The notes under the pieces: model-generated
Told to the model about the DNA's origin: nothing
Databases searched by the model: none
The model's input: only the letters and a program-made list of their open reading frames with translations
Program-made: the position numbers and the translations under genes
Shown: in pieces, positions 1 through 9,116 of the stretch
How positions within the stretch are numbered: position 1 is the first letter of the stretch
How the letters are laid out: every line of letters begins with the position of its first letter
Source of the DNA: Stomatobaculum sp.
GTDB lineage: Bacteria; Bacillota_A; Clostridia; Lachnospirales; Lachnospiraceae
Assembly: GCA_017449925.1 (NCBI GenBank)
Contig: JAFSYO010000167.1
Location: 1-21,689, forward strand
Reading direction: 5' to 3'
DNA length: 21,689 nt

Positions 1-123
1 GCCGCCGTTCCTGACAGCCTCGTTCATCGCCTTCTGCACCGTGGTCTGAAGTCCTTTGACGTCCGGCAGGTAAGAATTGATGATCTCATTGATCTCTGTT
101 ATATCGTAGCGGAATTCACTCAT
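1..123 (-). CDS. ispA: Polyprenyl (farnesyl/geranyl) diphosphate synthase, N-terminal 41 codons only
   Basis: The gene runs off the left edge, so only its first 41 codons are visible. They read MSEFRYDITEINEIINSYLP and continue to ...AMNEAVRNGG. That matches the helical N-terminus of class I trans-prenyltransferases, just before the conserved GGKRLRP segment. The substrate-binding aspartate-rich motifs lie outside the window, so chain length (C15 or C20) cannot be judged. The enzyme would condense isopentenyl diphosphate with allylic diphosphates in isoprenoid synthesis. The ATG at 121-123 lies inside the end of xseB with an 8-base overlap. A GGAGGG sequence within xseB sits about 8 bases upstream. 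The nusB-xseA-xseB-ispA order is common in Firmicutes, which supports the name although little sequence is present. Confidence 0.8.
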   Translation of the reverse strand, partial: MSEFRYDITEINEIINSYLPDVKGLQTTVQKAMNEAVRNGG

Positions 124-334
124 CTTCCTGTCCCTCCAGTATGATCATCTGTTTCTCGACTCTATCGATCCTGGCGTTGATCTCCTTTACCAGTGCCATT
201 CCCTTTTCGTAAAGGGAAAAAGAAGTCTCAAGAGGCGTGGACTCGTCCTCCAGCTGTTCCAGCACCTTTTCCAGTTCTTCCAGCTGCACCTCTACTGCAG
301 GGGATCCGCTCCCTCTGCCTTCTGCGTCGTCCAT
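116..334 (-). CDS. xseB: Exodeoxyribonuclease VII small subunit
   Basis: This 72-residue protein matches the XseB family in size and content. It has an acidic N-terminal tail, then a helical hairpin: VQLEELEKVLEQLEDE, then TPLETSFSLYEKGMALVKEI, then a coiled segment near IDRVEKQM. In the family, XseB subunits form a helical bundle with the C-terminal coiled coil of XseA. The holoenzyme degrades single-stranded DNA from both ends to oligonucleotides. The start codon shares one base with the xseA stop (TGATG at 332-336), which indicates translational coupling that could help set subunit ratio. The 3' end overlaps the next gene by 8 bases. Its size and position beside xseA leave little doubt. 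Confidence 0.95.
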   Translation of the reverse strand: MDDAEGRGSGSPAVEVQLEELEKVLEQLEDESTPLETSFSLYEKGMALVKEINARIDRVEKQMIILEGQEDE

Positions 335-1554
335 CAGTCTTCCGTTTTCCTTTCTTCCAGTATGATGACAGAACTGATCTCTGCCTTTGCCTCGCCGTCC
401 CTGAACCTGAGACCGACTGTTTCTCCTCTCTTAAGTCCTGCGGCGTTTCTCACTGCATGGCCTGCTGTGTCCGTAACATAGGCAAAACCTCCCCGGAGAC
501 GGTTCAGTGGTGAAAGCGCCTTCAGCCGTTCCGTATCCGTGAGGAAACGGTGGGCTGTCTCTGTGTATTTTCTCTGCATTGCGTGCTGCAGGGCGTTCCT
601 CAGCTCCTCTGCGCGGTTCCTTTGTTCTCTGAGCCTCGCGCCCGGAGAATGCAGCTTCAGCCGGAGCTCTTTTGTCTTCAGCTCCGCCCTCTTCCGTGCG
701 ATCTGCCTTGTCATAGCGGCCCGGAGGGATGCCCTGCGGTCCTTCAGATCCCCGATCAGGCGGGTGATGTCCGGCACCGCCAGTTCAGCCGCCGCGCTGG
801 GCGTCGGCGCCCTGAGATCCGCGGTGAAATCCGCGATGGTGTAATCCGTCTCATGGCCTACGGCAGAGATCACCGGCGTTCCGCAGTCAAAAATGGCCCT
901 GGCCACTTTCTCTTCGTTGAAGGCCCACAGGTCTTCGATGGAACCGCCGCCCCGTCCGGCAATGATCACGTCCACACCGTAGCGGTCCAGCGCCCGGATG
1001 CCGCGGACGATGCTTTCCGCCGCGCCGTGTCCCTGCACCTGGGCCGGGTACAATACCAGCTGGACAAAGGGATTCCGCCGGGAGGCGACATTGATAATGT
1101 CCCGGACTGCCGCCCCGGTGGGAGCTGTCACGATCCCCACGACAGATGCATACTTCGGAACGGGCTTTTTATATTCCGGAGCGAACATGCCCATCTCCTC
1201 CAGCTCCTGCTTCAGCTTGAGGAAGGCGGCATACAGGTCCCCGCTTCCTTCCAGGGAAATGGAACTGGCATAAAGCTGGTATGTTCCACCCCTTTCATAG
1301 ACTTCCACGGAGCCGTCCGCGATGATCTTCTGACCCTCCTGCATGCGAAAAGAGAGACCCTTCCGCTGTCCCGCAAACATCACACAGGCAAGCGTCCCCC
1401 CCGCATCTTTCATGGTAAAATAAATATGGCCGGAACTGTGGTATTTCACATTGGACAGTTCTCCGCGGACACGGATGCGCCGCAGCATAAAATCCTCCCG
1501 GAACAGCGCTCCTACATAGGAATTCACCTGGGAGACGGAATAGATACCGGCCAT
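334..1554 (-). CDS. xseA: Exodeoxyribonuclease VII large subunit
   Basis: The 406-residue protein has the usual length and architecture. An N-terminal OB-fold (about residues 5-100, with IRVRGELSNVKYHSSGHIYF) binds single-stranded DNA. The catalytic Exo VII domain follows, with AGRGGGSIEDLWAFNEE and SAVGHETDYTIADFTADLRAPTPSAAAE. A basic coiled-coil region then leads to a C-terminal segment (LSPLNRLRGGFAYV). It pairs with the xseB product encoded directly downstream to digest single-stranded DNA during mismatch repair and recombination. The ATG follows the nusB stop after only 2 bases. No clear Shine-Dalgarno sequence precedes it (the upstream bases read CTAGTCTGAGT), so initiation probably relies on ribosomes terminating on nusB. 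Confidence 0.97.
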   Translation of the reverse strand: MAGIYSVSQVNSYVGALFREDFMLRRIRVRGELSNVKYHSSGHIYFTMKDAGGTLACVMFAGQRKGLSFRMQEGQKIIADGSVEVYERGGTYQLYASSISLEGSGDLYAAFLKLKQELEEMGMFAPEYKKPVPKYASVVGIVTAPTGAAVRDIINVASRRNPFVQLVLYPAQVQGHGAAESIVRGIRALDRYGVDVIIAGRGGGSIEDLWAFNEEKVARAIFDCGTPVISAVGHETDYTIADFTADLRAPTPSAAAELAVPDITRLIGDLKDRRASLRAAMTRQIARKRAELKTKELRLKLHSPGARLREQRNRAEELRNALQHAMQRKYTETAHRFLTDTERLKALSPLNRLRGGFAYVTDTAGHAVRNAAGLKRGETVGLRFRDGEAKAEISSVIILEERKTED

Positions 1555-1556
1555 AC

Positions 1557-2000
1557 TCAGACTAGTTTTGCAAGAACCCCGTTGATAAAGGACGGGGATT
1601 CGTCGCCGCCGAACTTTTTCGCCAGCTCCACCGCTTCATTGATCGCCACCTTGTCGGGGACGGATTCATCGAAGCGGAGCTCAAAACACGCCAGCCTCAG
1701 GATCGTCAGTTCCACCCGGCCCATACGGCCAAGTCTCCACCCTTCGGCCACGCCTTCCAGAATCCTGTCGATCTCCGGAAGCTTCTCCAGCACCGCGTCC
1801 ACCCGGGAGCGGCACTCTTCCTCTTCTTCTTTTGAGAGTTCCACCAGATGGACAGTCTCCGTATTCCCGTTCTCGTCTGTTTCCTCCTCGGTGCCTGAGA
1901 GGAAATAATCTTCGATCTGTTCTCCGGCCTCCTCCGGCGGATAGAAATCAGTGCAGAACAGCATTTTAAAGCAATGCTCTCTGAGCGTTCTTCTTGTCAT
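1557..2000 (-). CDS. nusB: Transcription antitermination factor NusB
   Basis: This 147-residue all-helical protein begins [21 protein letters not shown], the typical NusB opening (RR...R..A...LY). It ends with the characteristic [29 protein letters not shown]. NusB pairs with NusE (ribosomal protein S10) on boxA RNA to promote antitermination in rRNA operons. Residues about 30-65 form an acidic insertion rich in Glu, Asp and Thr, which makes the protein slightly longer than the usual 130-140 residues. A good ribosome site (AAGGAG) lies 4 bases upstream of the ATG. A 60-base gap separates it from addA and holds a likely promoter, so nusB probably starts a sub-operon with xseA, xseB and ispA. 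Confidence 0.96.
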   Translation of the reverse strand: MTRRTLREHCFKMLFCTDFYPPEEAGEQIEDYFLSGTEEETDENGNTETVHLVELSKEEEEECRSRVDAVLEKLPEIDRILEGVAEGWRLGRMGRVELTILRLACFELRFDESVPDKVAINEAVELAKKFGGDESPSFINGVLAKLV

Positions 2001-2037
2001 GTCACTCCTTATCAGATGATGTCATCGTTCTGTCCGC

Positions 2038-2066
2038 AGTATACCGCAAAACAAAGTCTTCTACAA
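2038..2066 (-). promoter_or_regulatory. Candidate sigma-A promoter for nusB-xseA-xseB-ispA
   Basis: On the minus strand, TATACT (2043-2038) matches five of six -10 consensus bases. TTGTAG (2066-2061) lies exactly 17 bases upstream as a weak -35 and overlaps the addA stop codon. This 60-base gap is among the few longer ones in the block. No terminator hairpin is visible in it, so read-through from addA is also likely. The call is by eye only. Confidence 0.45.
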
Positions 2067-5000
2067 GCTGATCGCTTCGCCCAATGCAAAGCTCCAGAGG
2101 ATCGTCTCTCCCACCTCTTTGTCCTCCATCATCCGAAGCGCCTTCCTGTAGTACTCCATCTGCAAACGGTAGCGGTCAGCAAGGGCCTCTGCGGAAATGC
2201 CGCGGTCTGTCTTGTAGTCCACGAGGACGATCTTCCCGTCCTCTTCAAACCAGGCGTCAATGACACCCTGGATCAGGACCGGTTCTTCCGAAAATATGCC
2301 GGGGTCAACTTCTTTTGCGGGAAGCGTCATTACAAAGGGAGCTTCCCTCCTGAGGGTGCCCCGGAGGGCTGCCTTCCTCATTCTGCCGCAGAGGGGACTT
2401 GAAAAGAACGGTCTGAAATCACTTACGCGGATCATAGACAGTTCTTCCTCCGTAAAGATACCGCTTTCTGTCCATTCCCGTAATTCTTTTTCCAGCTCCG
2501 GCATCGTCAGAGACCTCTGATAATCCAGTTTCTCCATGACACGGTGAAAGATGGTGCCCCGGAGCATCCCGCGGCGGGAGGCCTCATCCCTCGCCGCAGA
2601 GTTCTCCTTCTGCGGGGAAGCCGCTTTTTCTTCGCTGTTCTCCGCGTATTCCGGCCTTACGGCCGCCTCGTCTTCCTCTTCTTCTCCCCGGTGCTTCAGT
2701 TCAGATACCGACCTCTTGGTATGGAGATTTACATCCTCTTCAAATGCATAAGGCATTGCGAGATACCGGAACCGGGGAAGATCTTTTACATCCCTGTTGC
2801 CGGAGATCATTTCCTCCAGCGTTTTCCGGAGTTCCAGCACCCGCGTCAGTTCTTTCGAATGGATTTTCTCCAGGTCCTCTGTGTCCTCTGCAGAGACCCG
2901 GATCATGCAGCGGTCCTCCGACACCGACATGGCCAGAAGTATCCAGTCCAGGTATGTATGCTGAGACCGCACCTCATCGAAGCCTGCGCGTTCCCTCGCG
3001 CCTCCCCTTAAAGCGGCTTCTGCGAGCTGAAGCGGCTGATCGGCTGCAGCCGTCATGATCAGCTTCTCCTTTGCTCTTGTCATCACCACGTACAGGACCC
3101 GCAGCTCCTCTCCCAAAGCCTCTGAGGTCATATGCCAGGCAAAGATATTCTTCTTCAGTGTAGTCCCCCGAAGCTTGTTCACCGGGTCCGCGGCTTCTGC
3201 CGCGATCCCGAACCGCTGGTCTGCAAGCACCCGTGCCGTGGTGTCCTGGGTGTTGAACTTGTGGCTCATATCCGCAAGGAATACCACAGGAAACTCCAGC
3301 CCCTTGGATTTGTGTATGGTCATGATTCTGACGGAATTTCCCTGGGCCGAAGCCGTCTGAGCTTCGCCGAAATCTGTGTCATATTTTTTCAGCAGTCCGA
3401 TATAGCGGACAAAATCATAAAGTCCGCGGTAGCCGGTGCTCTCAAAATCCTCCGCTTTTACCACCAGCATGTCAAGATTCGCTTTCCTTACTTCTCCTCC
3501 CGGGAGAGCTGATGCGTAAGCGTAATAACCTGTCACGGAAAGAAGTTCCCGGATCAGGTCCGGAAGGGACAGAAAAACTGCTTTGTCCGCAAAGAAAAGG
3601 ATACTCCGCTCCGCTTCACGGAACTTTTCGGCGCCGCTTGACCCGGGAAGTCTTTCCGCGGCATTCTTAAGTCTCTGCCACAGCGGCAGTTCTTTCTCTT
3701 CCCCGGCCAGCAGCTCAGTGAACTCCTCTTCCGTCATGCCTGTCAGCGGGGATCGCAGGACCGCCGCCAGCGGGATGTCCCGGAGAGGATTGTCGATCAC
3801 AGAGAGCAGGCTTAAAACGGTTTTTACCTCCAGGGCGTTGAAATATCCTGTACTCTGTTCCGCTTCTGCAGGAATCCCTTCGCTCATAAGCACACTGACC
3901 AGGGTCTCTGCCCTGCCCCGCATGGACCGGAGAAGGATCACGATATCACCGAAGGCGGCAGGACGAAGCTCTCCAGTCTCCGGATCCCGCACTTTGAGCC
4001 TGGTCTCCGGATCTGTGATCCGGCGGATCTTCTCCGCGATCACACGCGCTTCTGCCTCGATCTTCTCCGTTCCGGAAGTGCCGGCTGCATCTGCAAGGAC
4101 CAGCTCCGTTTCATAGGGATCCGGTCCCGGAATCCCGGCATCCGGATAGGCAGCGCCCGGATACAGCGCTTCCTCCGCTGTATAGCGGAGTCCTCCCACA
4201 GGAGCGTCCATGATCGCACGGAATACGCCGTTCACCGTATCCAGCACCTGCCGGCGGCTCCGGAAATTCCGGGAGAGGTCCACCCGGGTATCGGTCCCCT
4301 CCGGCACTGCTTCTGCCGCAGGGTCATCTTTAACAAAGGTCCGGTACTTCTCCAGGAACAGTTCTGGTTTCGCCAGCCGGAATCCATAGATCGACTGTTT
4401 CACGTCCCCCACCAGGAACAGTTCCTTCCCGGTGACAGCCAGCAGAAGCTGCTCCTGCACCTCATTGGAATCCTGGTACTCGTCGACATAGATCTCTTTT
4501 AGTTCCGAAGAGTATTCCTCCGCCAGGGCGCTCCTTGTCCTCCTGCCATCCGGATGTTTCTCCCAGAGCATTTCCAGCGCAAAATGCTCCAGATCAGAAA
4601 AATCCACCAGGTTCTTTTCTCTCTTTTTTTCGGCGAACCGTCTCCGGTACTCCGCGGTCAGTTCCGTCACGACGCGGACTGTCTCTGCTTCCTCCTGAAG
4701 ATCCGCCTTGACCGTTTCCGGATCCCACTCACCGAACCGGGGGATCAGCTGGTCTTTGATGATCTTTTTCCAGAAATCCCTCAATTCCTTTACGCGGATC
4801 TTTTTCTCCTCCGAGACGGTCTTCGGCTGTCTGCTCTTAAGGGCAGTCCAGGGTTCAAAAGCTCCCAGTGCTTCCTGCTGCTCCCGGAAGGTCCGCGCTT
4901 GACACAGCGATGCCAGTTTCGGAAGTTCCTCTTCCACCACATCGCGGTATCCCGCGGGGCCGTCCGGTTCCCGGCAGAGGGACTGCGCTTCCTCCGCCTT

Positions 5001-5711
5001 TTTCAGAAGCTCTGTTCCCATTAGACGGATATCTCCCACAATGTAGCGGATCCAGGGAGATTCCTCTGCGGCCTCCCCTCCCGCTGCGGTTCTTCCTGCT
5101 TCTTCTGCACATTCCCGAAGCCACTCCTCCGGCCAGGGGCGGCTTTCCGCGATCTGCCGCATCCTCTCCAGCAGCGCCGGCACTGCGTCATCCGTTTTTC
5201 CCGTAGAAAAACAGTCTGCGAAACGGAGGAACCCGGGATCCCCTTCTTCATATTTCTCTTCCAGGAAATCCTCAAGAATATCGTTCCTCATGAGGGAAAG
5301 TTCTTCCTCTGACCCCACCCGGAAGGAGGGATCCAGACCGGTCAGATCTGCATGCTCCTGCAGAATGGACAGGCAGAAGCTGTCAATGGTGGTGATCCTG
5401 GCGCCGTCCAGCAGGGTAAGCTGCCGCTTCAGCTGCACCGCCCGTTCTGAGTCCGCATGTTCCGCAGTCTCCTTCACAGTCTCTTCTTCCAGGCGTTTCC
5501 GGATCCTTTCTCTCATCTCCGCTGCCGCGGCGCGGGTAAAAGTCATGATCAGAAGTTCATCGATGTCTGCAGGCTTCGTTCTGTCCGTCACTCTGCGGCA
5601 GATGCGTTCCGTCAGCACTGCAGTCTTGCCGCTTCCCGCGGCAGCGGAGACCAGGAGTTTCCTGCCGCAAAGGGAAATGGCCCGCTCTTGTTCTGCAGTC
5701 CATTCAGGCAT
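2061..5711 (-). CDS. addA: ATP-dependent helicase/nuclease subunit A
   Basis: This is the 1216-residue helicase-nuclease subunit of AddAB, the Firmicute counterpart of RecBCD, which processes double-strand breaks. Visible UvrD-type motifs are Walker A AAAGSGKT (about residues 23-30), motif II VDEYQD (about 409-414), GDVKQSIYGFR, TIHKSKGLEFPVV and VVMTRAKEKL (about 874-884). A RecB-type nuclease domain closes the protein, with GTIFHRVMEKLDY and the catalytic VDYKTDRG near residue 1165. The ATG at 5711 was chosen over one 39 bases upstream because GGAGGAGGAA sits about 8 bases before it and MPEWTAEQ is the usual AddA N-terminus. The gene overlaps the end of addB by 8 bases. It is full length with no missing motif. 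Confidence 0.97.
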   Translation of the reverse strand: MPEWTAEQERAISLCGRKLLVSAAAGSGKTAVLTERICRRVTDRTKPADIDELLIMTFTRAAAAEMRERIRKRLEEETVKETAEHADSERAVQLKRQLTLLDGARITTIDSFCLSILQEHADLTGLDPSFRVGSEEELSLMRNDILEDFLEEKYEEGDPGFLRFADCFSTGKTDDAVPALLERMRQIAESRPWPEEWLRECAEEAGRTAAGGEAAEESPWIRYIVGDIRLMGTELLKKAEEAQSLCREPDGPAGYRDVVEEELPKLASLCQARTFREQQEALGAFEPWTALKSRQPKTVSEEKKIRVKELRDFWKKIIKDQLIPRFGEWDPETVKADLQEEAETVRVVTELTAEYRRRFAEKKREKNLVDFSDLEHFALEMLWEKHPDGRRTRSALAEEYSSELKEIYVDEYQDSNEVQEQLLLAVTGKELFLVGDVKQSIYGFRLAKPELFLEKYRTFVKDDPAAEAVPEGTDTRVDLSRNFRSRRQVLDTVNGVFRAIMDAPVGGLRYTAEEALYPGAAYPDAGIPGPDPYETELVLADAAGTSGTEKIEAEARVIAEKIRRITDPETRLKVRDPETGELRPAAFGDIVILLRSMRGRAETLVSVLMSEGIPAEAEQSTGYFNALEVKTVLSLLSVIDNPLRDIPLAAVLRSPLTGMTEEEFTELLAGEEKELPLWQRLKNAAERLPGSSGAEKFREAERSILFFADKAVFLSLPDLIRELLSVTGYYAYASALPGGEVRKANLDMLVVKAEDFESTGYRGLYDFVRYIGLLKKYDTDFGEAQTASAQGNSVRIMTIHKSKGLEFPVVFLADMSHKFNTQDTTARVLADQRFGIAAEAADPVNKLRGTTLKKNIFAWHMTSEALGEELRVLYVVMTRAKEKLIMTAAADQPLQLAEAALRGGARERAGFDEVRSQHTYLDWILLAMSVSEDRCMIRVSAEDTEDLEKIHSKELTRVLELRKTLEEMISGNRDVKDLPRFRYLAMPYAFEEDVNLHTKRSVSELKHRGEEEEDEAAVRPEYAENSEEKAASPQKENSAARDEASRRGMLRGTIFHRVMEKLDYQRSLTMPELEKELREWTESGIFTEEELSMIRVSDFRPFFSSPLCGRMRKAALRGTLRREAPFVMTLPAKEVDPGIFSEEPVLIQGVIDAWFEEDGKIVLVDYKTDRGISAEALADRYRLQMEYYRKALRMMEDKEVGETILWSFALGEAISL

Positions 5712-8700
5712 TCTTCTGTTCCTCCTCCTCGATCTCGCGGAATACATCATCCGCTTTTTTCTTCGTGCTGATCCTTTCGCGGAATCCGGGGCTCTTCAGA
5801 TCAAATCCGCACGCTTCGCTGAAACCGCACCATTTGCAGGCGCTGTACAGTTCTTCCCGCAGAGGCTCCGCAGATATTCTGCCGGCGAAGATTCCTTCCC
5901 CTGCCTCCACAGCTTTCTTCCTGACGTAATTCCTCAGCTGGTCAAAGCGCTTTTCTTCTGCGGCGCCTTCCCCGGACCAGCTTCCGTCTTTGTTCAGCTT
6001 CAAAGGAAGGACTCCGGGCGCTTCCCCAGGGTCCTCACAGAGATGTTTCAGCACATCCGGGCGGATATTGACCATCCCTCCGGGGCGAAGCTCCTTCAGA
6101 ATCTCCGCCTCTATTTTCTCCGGTGTGTCCTTTCCGGTCCGCTTCAGCCAGGGATCATCCAGCTTCATGTACAGGACCGCCGCGGGGACGATCTCCTTGC
6201 CGGGGAATCTCTGTTTCAGAAGTTCCATCGCGGCATCCAGATACAAGAGCAGCTGGAGCTGTGAACCACTGAGGATCCTCCAGGGCTCCCACTTTACGTT
6301 TCCGGTCTTGTAGTCTATGATCTTTACCGCCAATTTTTCCGCATCTTCAGCGATATCGATCCGGTCCGGTTTTCCTCCGAGCCGCATCCACTCGCCTCCG
6401 GAAAGCCTGGTGAGCAGCACCTGCCCGTCTCCATCTTCCAGCAGGCTTTTCTCCAGGGCATAAGGCCGGAAGTCTCCGCGCATTCTCTGCTGTTCCATGA
6501 CCTTGACACTTCGTCTGACGATCCCGTACAACTTTCTCACCAGGTACCTGTTTCTGGCACTGTCCTCGTAAAGTCCGCTTTCATCGCCCCGCACCGCTTC
6601 GTCAACGCACGACTGCACAAAGGCGTCCCGTTCCTCTTCTTCCATTTCCCCGGGCATGCGGCCTGTGGCTGCAGCTCTTGAAAAGACAAGCTCCATGGCC
6701 TTGTGGGAAAGCGTTCCCACGTCCTGGGCTGAATAAACGTACTCCCTCTCTTCCTTCAGGCGCAGGCCGAACTTCAGGAAATGACGCAGCGGACACTGGA
6801 AGAACGTCTCGATCCTGGTCACGTTCCCGTACAGGAATTCGCCGTACAGCGCTCTTGCCGCCGCCCTTCCCATCAGACGGTCCTCGTGGAAAAAAGCGGC
6901 TGCGTCCACCAGAAGATGCTTCTTTTTTTCCTCTGCAGCATCCCTTGCGATAAGGAGATCCCGGAGCTCCGGCAGCATTTCTCCTTCCCTTGCGGCCCGC
7001 AGGTCCCGGACCAGGAGCCGCTCCGCCTGCAGCCCGGAAAACAGCGGCTCTTCAGTCTCTGTCTCTGAAATCGCTGCCTTCTCCGGAACAAGCTTCGGGA
7101 ACAGCCTGAAAAGATGCATCAGGATCCCGGAGGGGCGGAGTGTTTTTCCCGCCCTGTCGTACAGGGCATAGGACAGAGAGAGTTGTTCCGTTGGAGATGT
7201 CAGCATCCGGTACAGGTAGTACCGCTGGGTGCAGAGATCCTCCCTGGCTGTAGGAGAGAGCGTGATCCCAAGTTCCTTCAGAGCTGTTTTCTCTCTGTCT
7301 GTCAGCACGCCCCCCTTCTGGCGAAGGGACGGAAGCAGACCGTCGTTCGCCCCCGTCAGGAACAAAGCCCGCACTTTCCCGAGTCTTGTCCTGGTCAGAT
7401 CTCCCACCTGCACCCGGTCCGCAAACGCCGGGATCTGTCCGACCCGGATCTCGTTGAGGCCGCTCTCCAGGATCCCGTTCATCTCTTCCCTGTTCAGGCG
7501 CTCCCCGCCGAGAAGCTCCTCCATCTCTGTCATGATGCGCAGGCATTCGTCGCAGACTCTCTCATATTCTCTGGCGTGTTCTGCGTCGCTTTCTTCCTCA
7601 AAGCGTTTTTTTCGAAGCTGCAGTGCCTCTTCCGCCCCTGTTTCTTCTATGAGGCTCTTCAGTGCCCGCACCACGGGCCCCACCTCAGCCGTCCCCCCAT
7701 CAAAGAGCAGCCGCAGCGGTTCCAGAAGACGCAGGATCCCGTCCTTAAAGGTATTCAGCTCAGCCAGGTCGGTTCCCTGTTCCGAGCCCGGAAGATAAGT
7801 CCAGGGCGCAGAAAGCCGCCGGTATCCTCGGATGCCGGCAGCTTTCATGTAATTGTCGCACTGTGCTTTCAGCAGCATGCTCCCGGGCACCAGACTGCAT
7901 TTCAGGAAGCGCAGAAAAGCGCCGGCGGAATAATAATCCGTGACACAGTTCAATGCTGCCCTGAGGAGCTCAGGAAGCGGGTTCGCGGAGACATTCAGGT
8001 TCCGGTCCATGTAGAACGGGATCCCCTGTCTGCGGAATTCGTGGCTCAGCAGCGAGGCGCTTTCTTCCATATCGGCCGCGATCACCGCGATCTCCCGGTA
8101 GCGGTATCCTTTTTCTTTGACGAGGCGGAGGATCTCCAGAGCGGTCCGTTCTGCTTCCCCCGCGGGATCCCGGGATTCCAGGACCCGGATCTTCTCAGGG
8201 ATCTCTGTCCAGACTGCGCCGTCATAACGGAGAAAATGGGCTTCCAGGAAATCCAGTTCACTCTGCTGTGAGGATGAGGAAGACCGCAGGGTGCAGAACG
8301 CGTCTTTTACACTAGTGCCGTTCCGTTCCCCGATCTCCATGATCTTCGCGATCATCTCCGTACTCATCCGGAACAGATCTTCCTCGCCGCTTTTTCGGAA
8401 AGGGAATACCTCATGTCCCAGCGTCACGTTGAATGACAGGCTTTCCGCCATCAGAAGCAGCTTTTCGATCAGAGTGTACTGCACCGGAGTGAATCCGGTG
8501 AAAGCGTCAAAAAGAAAAACTGCCCCCTTTAAAAGAGTGCTTCTTTCCGCCACTTCCGCGAACACATGAAGCACCTGTTCCGTGGGTAGCGCCCGGTCCC
8601 GGATGGTATTGTCAAAAGCTTCATACAGGACAGACAGGTCCTCCAGTTTCCTGCGGAGCGGCAGCCGCAGTCCCGCGCCGGCAGCTTTTTTCAGGTCTTC

Positions 8701-9108
8701 CGGTTTTACGCCGTACTGGTACATCTCCGAGATCATGGATTTGACATGCTCCGTAAAACCTGCCTTTTTCAGCTTTCCGCTAAAGACCCGGAGCTCGGAG
8801 GCATGTTCGGAAGCCACCTTTCTGAGCAGCATGGCTTTTCCCGTGTCGTCCAGCACCTCCGGGTTGCGCACGTAAAGTTCGGCGAACACCTTCCAGGCCA
8901 GACGGTTGAAGCTCATGACCTCCAGATTCCCGGAGGCGTGCCGGGGATGCAGTTCCAGCAGGCGTTTCTGCATCAGCATGCTGTACTGTTCCGGGACGAT
9001 CACAAAGAAATGTTTCTCAGGGTGTTCTTCCGAAGCGCGAATCATCTTTTTGAAAGAAAGGTTTGTTTTTCCGCTTCCAGAGGGTCCGTACAGAAATGAA
9101 TATTCCAT
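5704..9108 (-). CDS. addB: ATP-dependent helicase/deoxyribonuclease subunit B
   Basis: This 1134-residue protein is the second subunit of AddAB. It starts MEYSFLYGPSGSGKTNLSF, so Walker A (GPSGSGKT, residues 8-15) lies at the extreme N-terminus, as is typical of AddB. The rest of the helicase-like fold is degenerate. A RecB-type nuclease domain has IDYKTGN near residue 932. Four cysteines fit the AddB iron-sulfur staple: Cys772 in FFQCPLRHFL, and Cys1091, Cys1094 and Cys1100 in ACKWCGFSEACGF. An ATG 54 bases upstream was rejected because it would overlap the previous gene and add a non-family extension. The chosen start lies 8 bases after the upstream stop. The A/G-rich leader contains AGGAAAGGAAG, though about 13 bases before the ATG. 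Confidence 0.96.
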   Translation of the reverse strand: MEYSFLYGPSGSGKTNLSFKKMIRASEEHPEKHFFVIVPEQYSMLMQKRLLELHPRHASGNLEVMSFNRLAWKVFAELYVRNPEVLDDTGKAMLLRKVASEHASELRVFSGKLKKAGFTEHVKSMISEMYQYGVKPEDLKKAAGAGLRLPLRRKLEDLSVLYEAFDNTIRDRALPTEQVLHVFAEVAERSTLLKGAVFLFDAFTGFTPVQYTLIEKLLLMAESLSFNVTLGHEVFPFRKSGEEDLFRMSTEMIAKIMEIGERNGTSVKDAFCTLRSSSSSQQSELDFLEAHFLRYDGAVWTEIPEKIRVLESRDPAGEAERTALEILRLVKEKGYRYREIAVIAADMEESASLLSHEFRRQGIPFYMDRNLNVSANPLPELLRAALNCVTDYYSAGAFLRFLKCSLVPGSMLLKAQCDNYMKAAGIRGYRRLSAPWTYLPGSEQGTDLAELNTFKDGILRLLEPLRLLFDGGTAEVGPVVRALKSLIEETGAEEALQLRKKRFEEESDAEHAREYERVCDECLRIMTEMEELLGGERLNREEMNGILESGLNEIRVGQIPAFADRVQVGDLTRTRLGKVRALFLTGANDGLLPSLRQKGGVLTDREKTALKELGITLSPTAREDLCTQRYYLYRMLTSPTEQLSLSYALYDRAGKTLRPSGILMHLFRLFPKLVPEKAAISETETEEPLFSGLQAERLLVRDLRAAREGEMLPELRDLLIARDAAEEKKKHLLVDAAAFFHEDRLMGRAAARALYGEFLYGNVTRIETFFQCPLRHFLKFGLRLKEEREYVYSAQDVGTLSHKAMELVFSRAAATGRMPGEMEEEERDAFVQSCVDEAVRGDESGLYEDSARNRYLVRKLYGIVRRSVKVMEQQRMRGDFRPYALEKSLLEDGDGQVLLTRLSGGEWMRLGGKPDRIDIAEDAEKLAVKIIDYKTGNVKWEPWRILSGSQLQLLLYLDAAMELLKQRFPGKEIVPAAVLYMKLDDPWLKRTGKDTPEKIEAEILKELRPGGMVNIRPDVLKHLCEDPGEAPGVLPLKLNKDGSWSGEGAAEEKRFDQLRNYVRKKAVEAGEGIFAGRISAEPLREELYSACKWCGFSEACGFDLKSPGFRERISTKKKADDVFREIEEEEQKNA

Positions 9109-9116
9109 TTCTCTTT

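Noticed and set aside
550..1908. Long open frame on the plus strand opposite xseA and nusB (452 codons)
   Set aside because: It lies entirely antisense to two certain genes, has no recognisable domain or ribosome site, and is Pro/Ser/Arg/His-rich as expected for a GC-rich shadow frame.
5712..5750. Upstream ATG that would extend AddA by 13 residues
   Set aside because: The added residues are a basic non-family stretch, and the strong ribosome site lies directly before the ATG at 5711.
7114..8271. Long open frame on the plus strand opposite addB (385 codons)
   Set aside because: It has shadow composition with no domain, and addB is unambiguous on the other strand.
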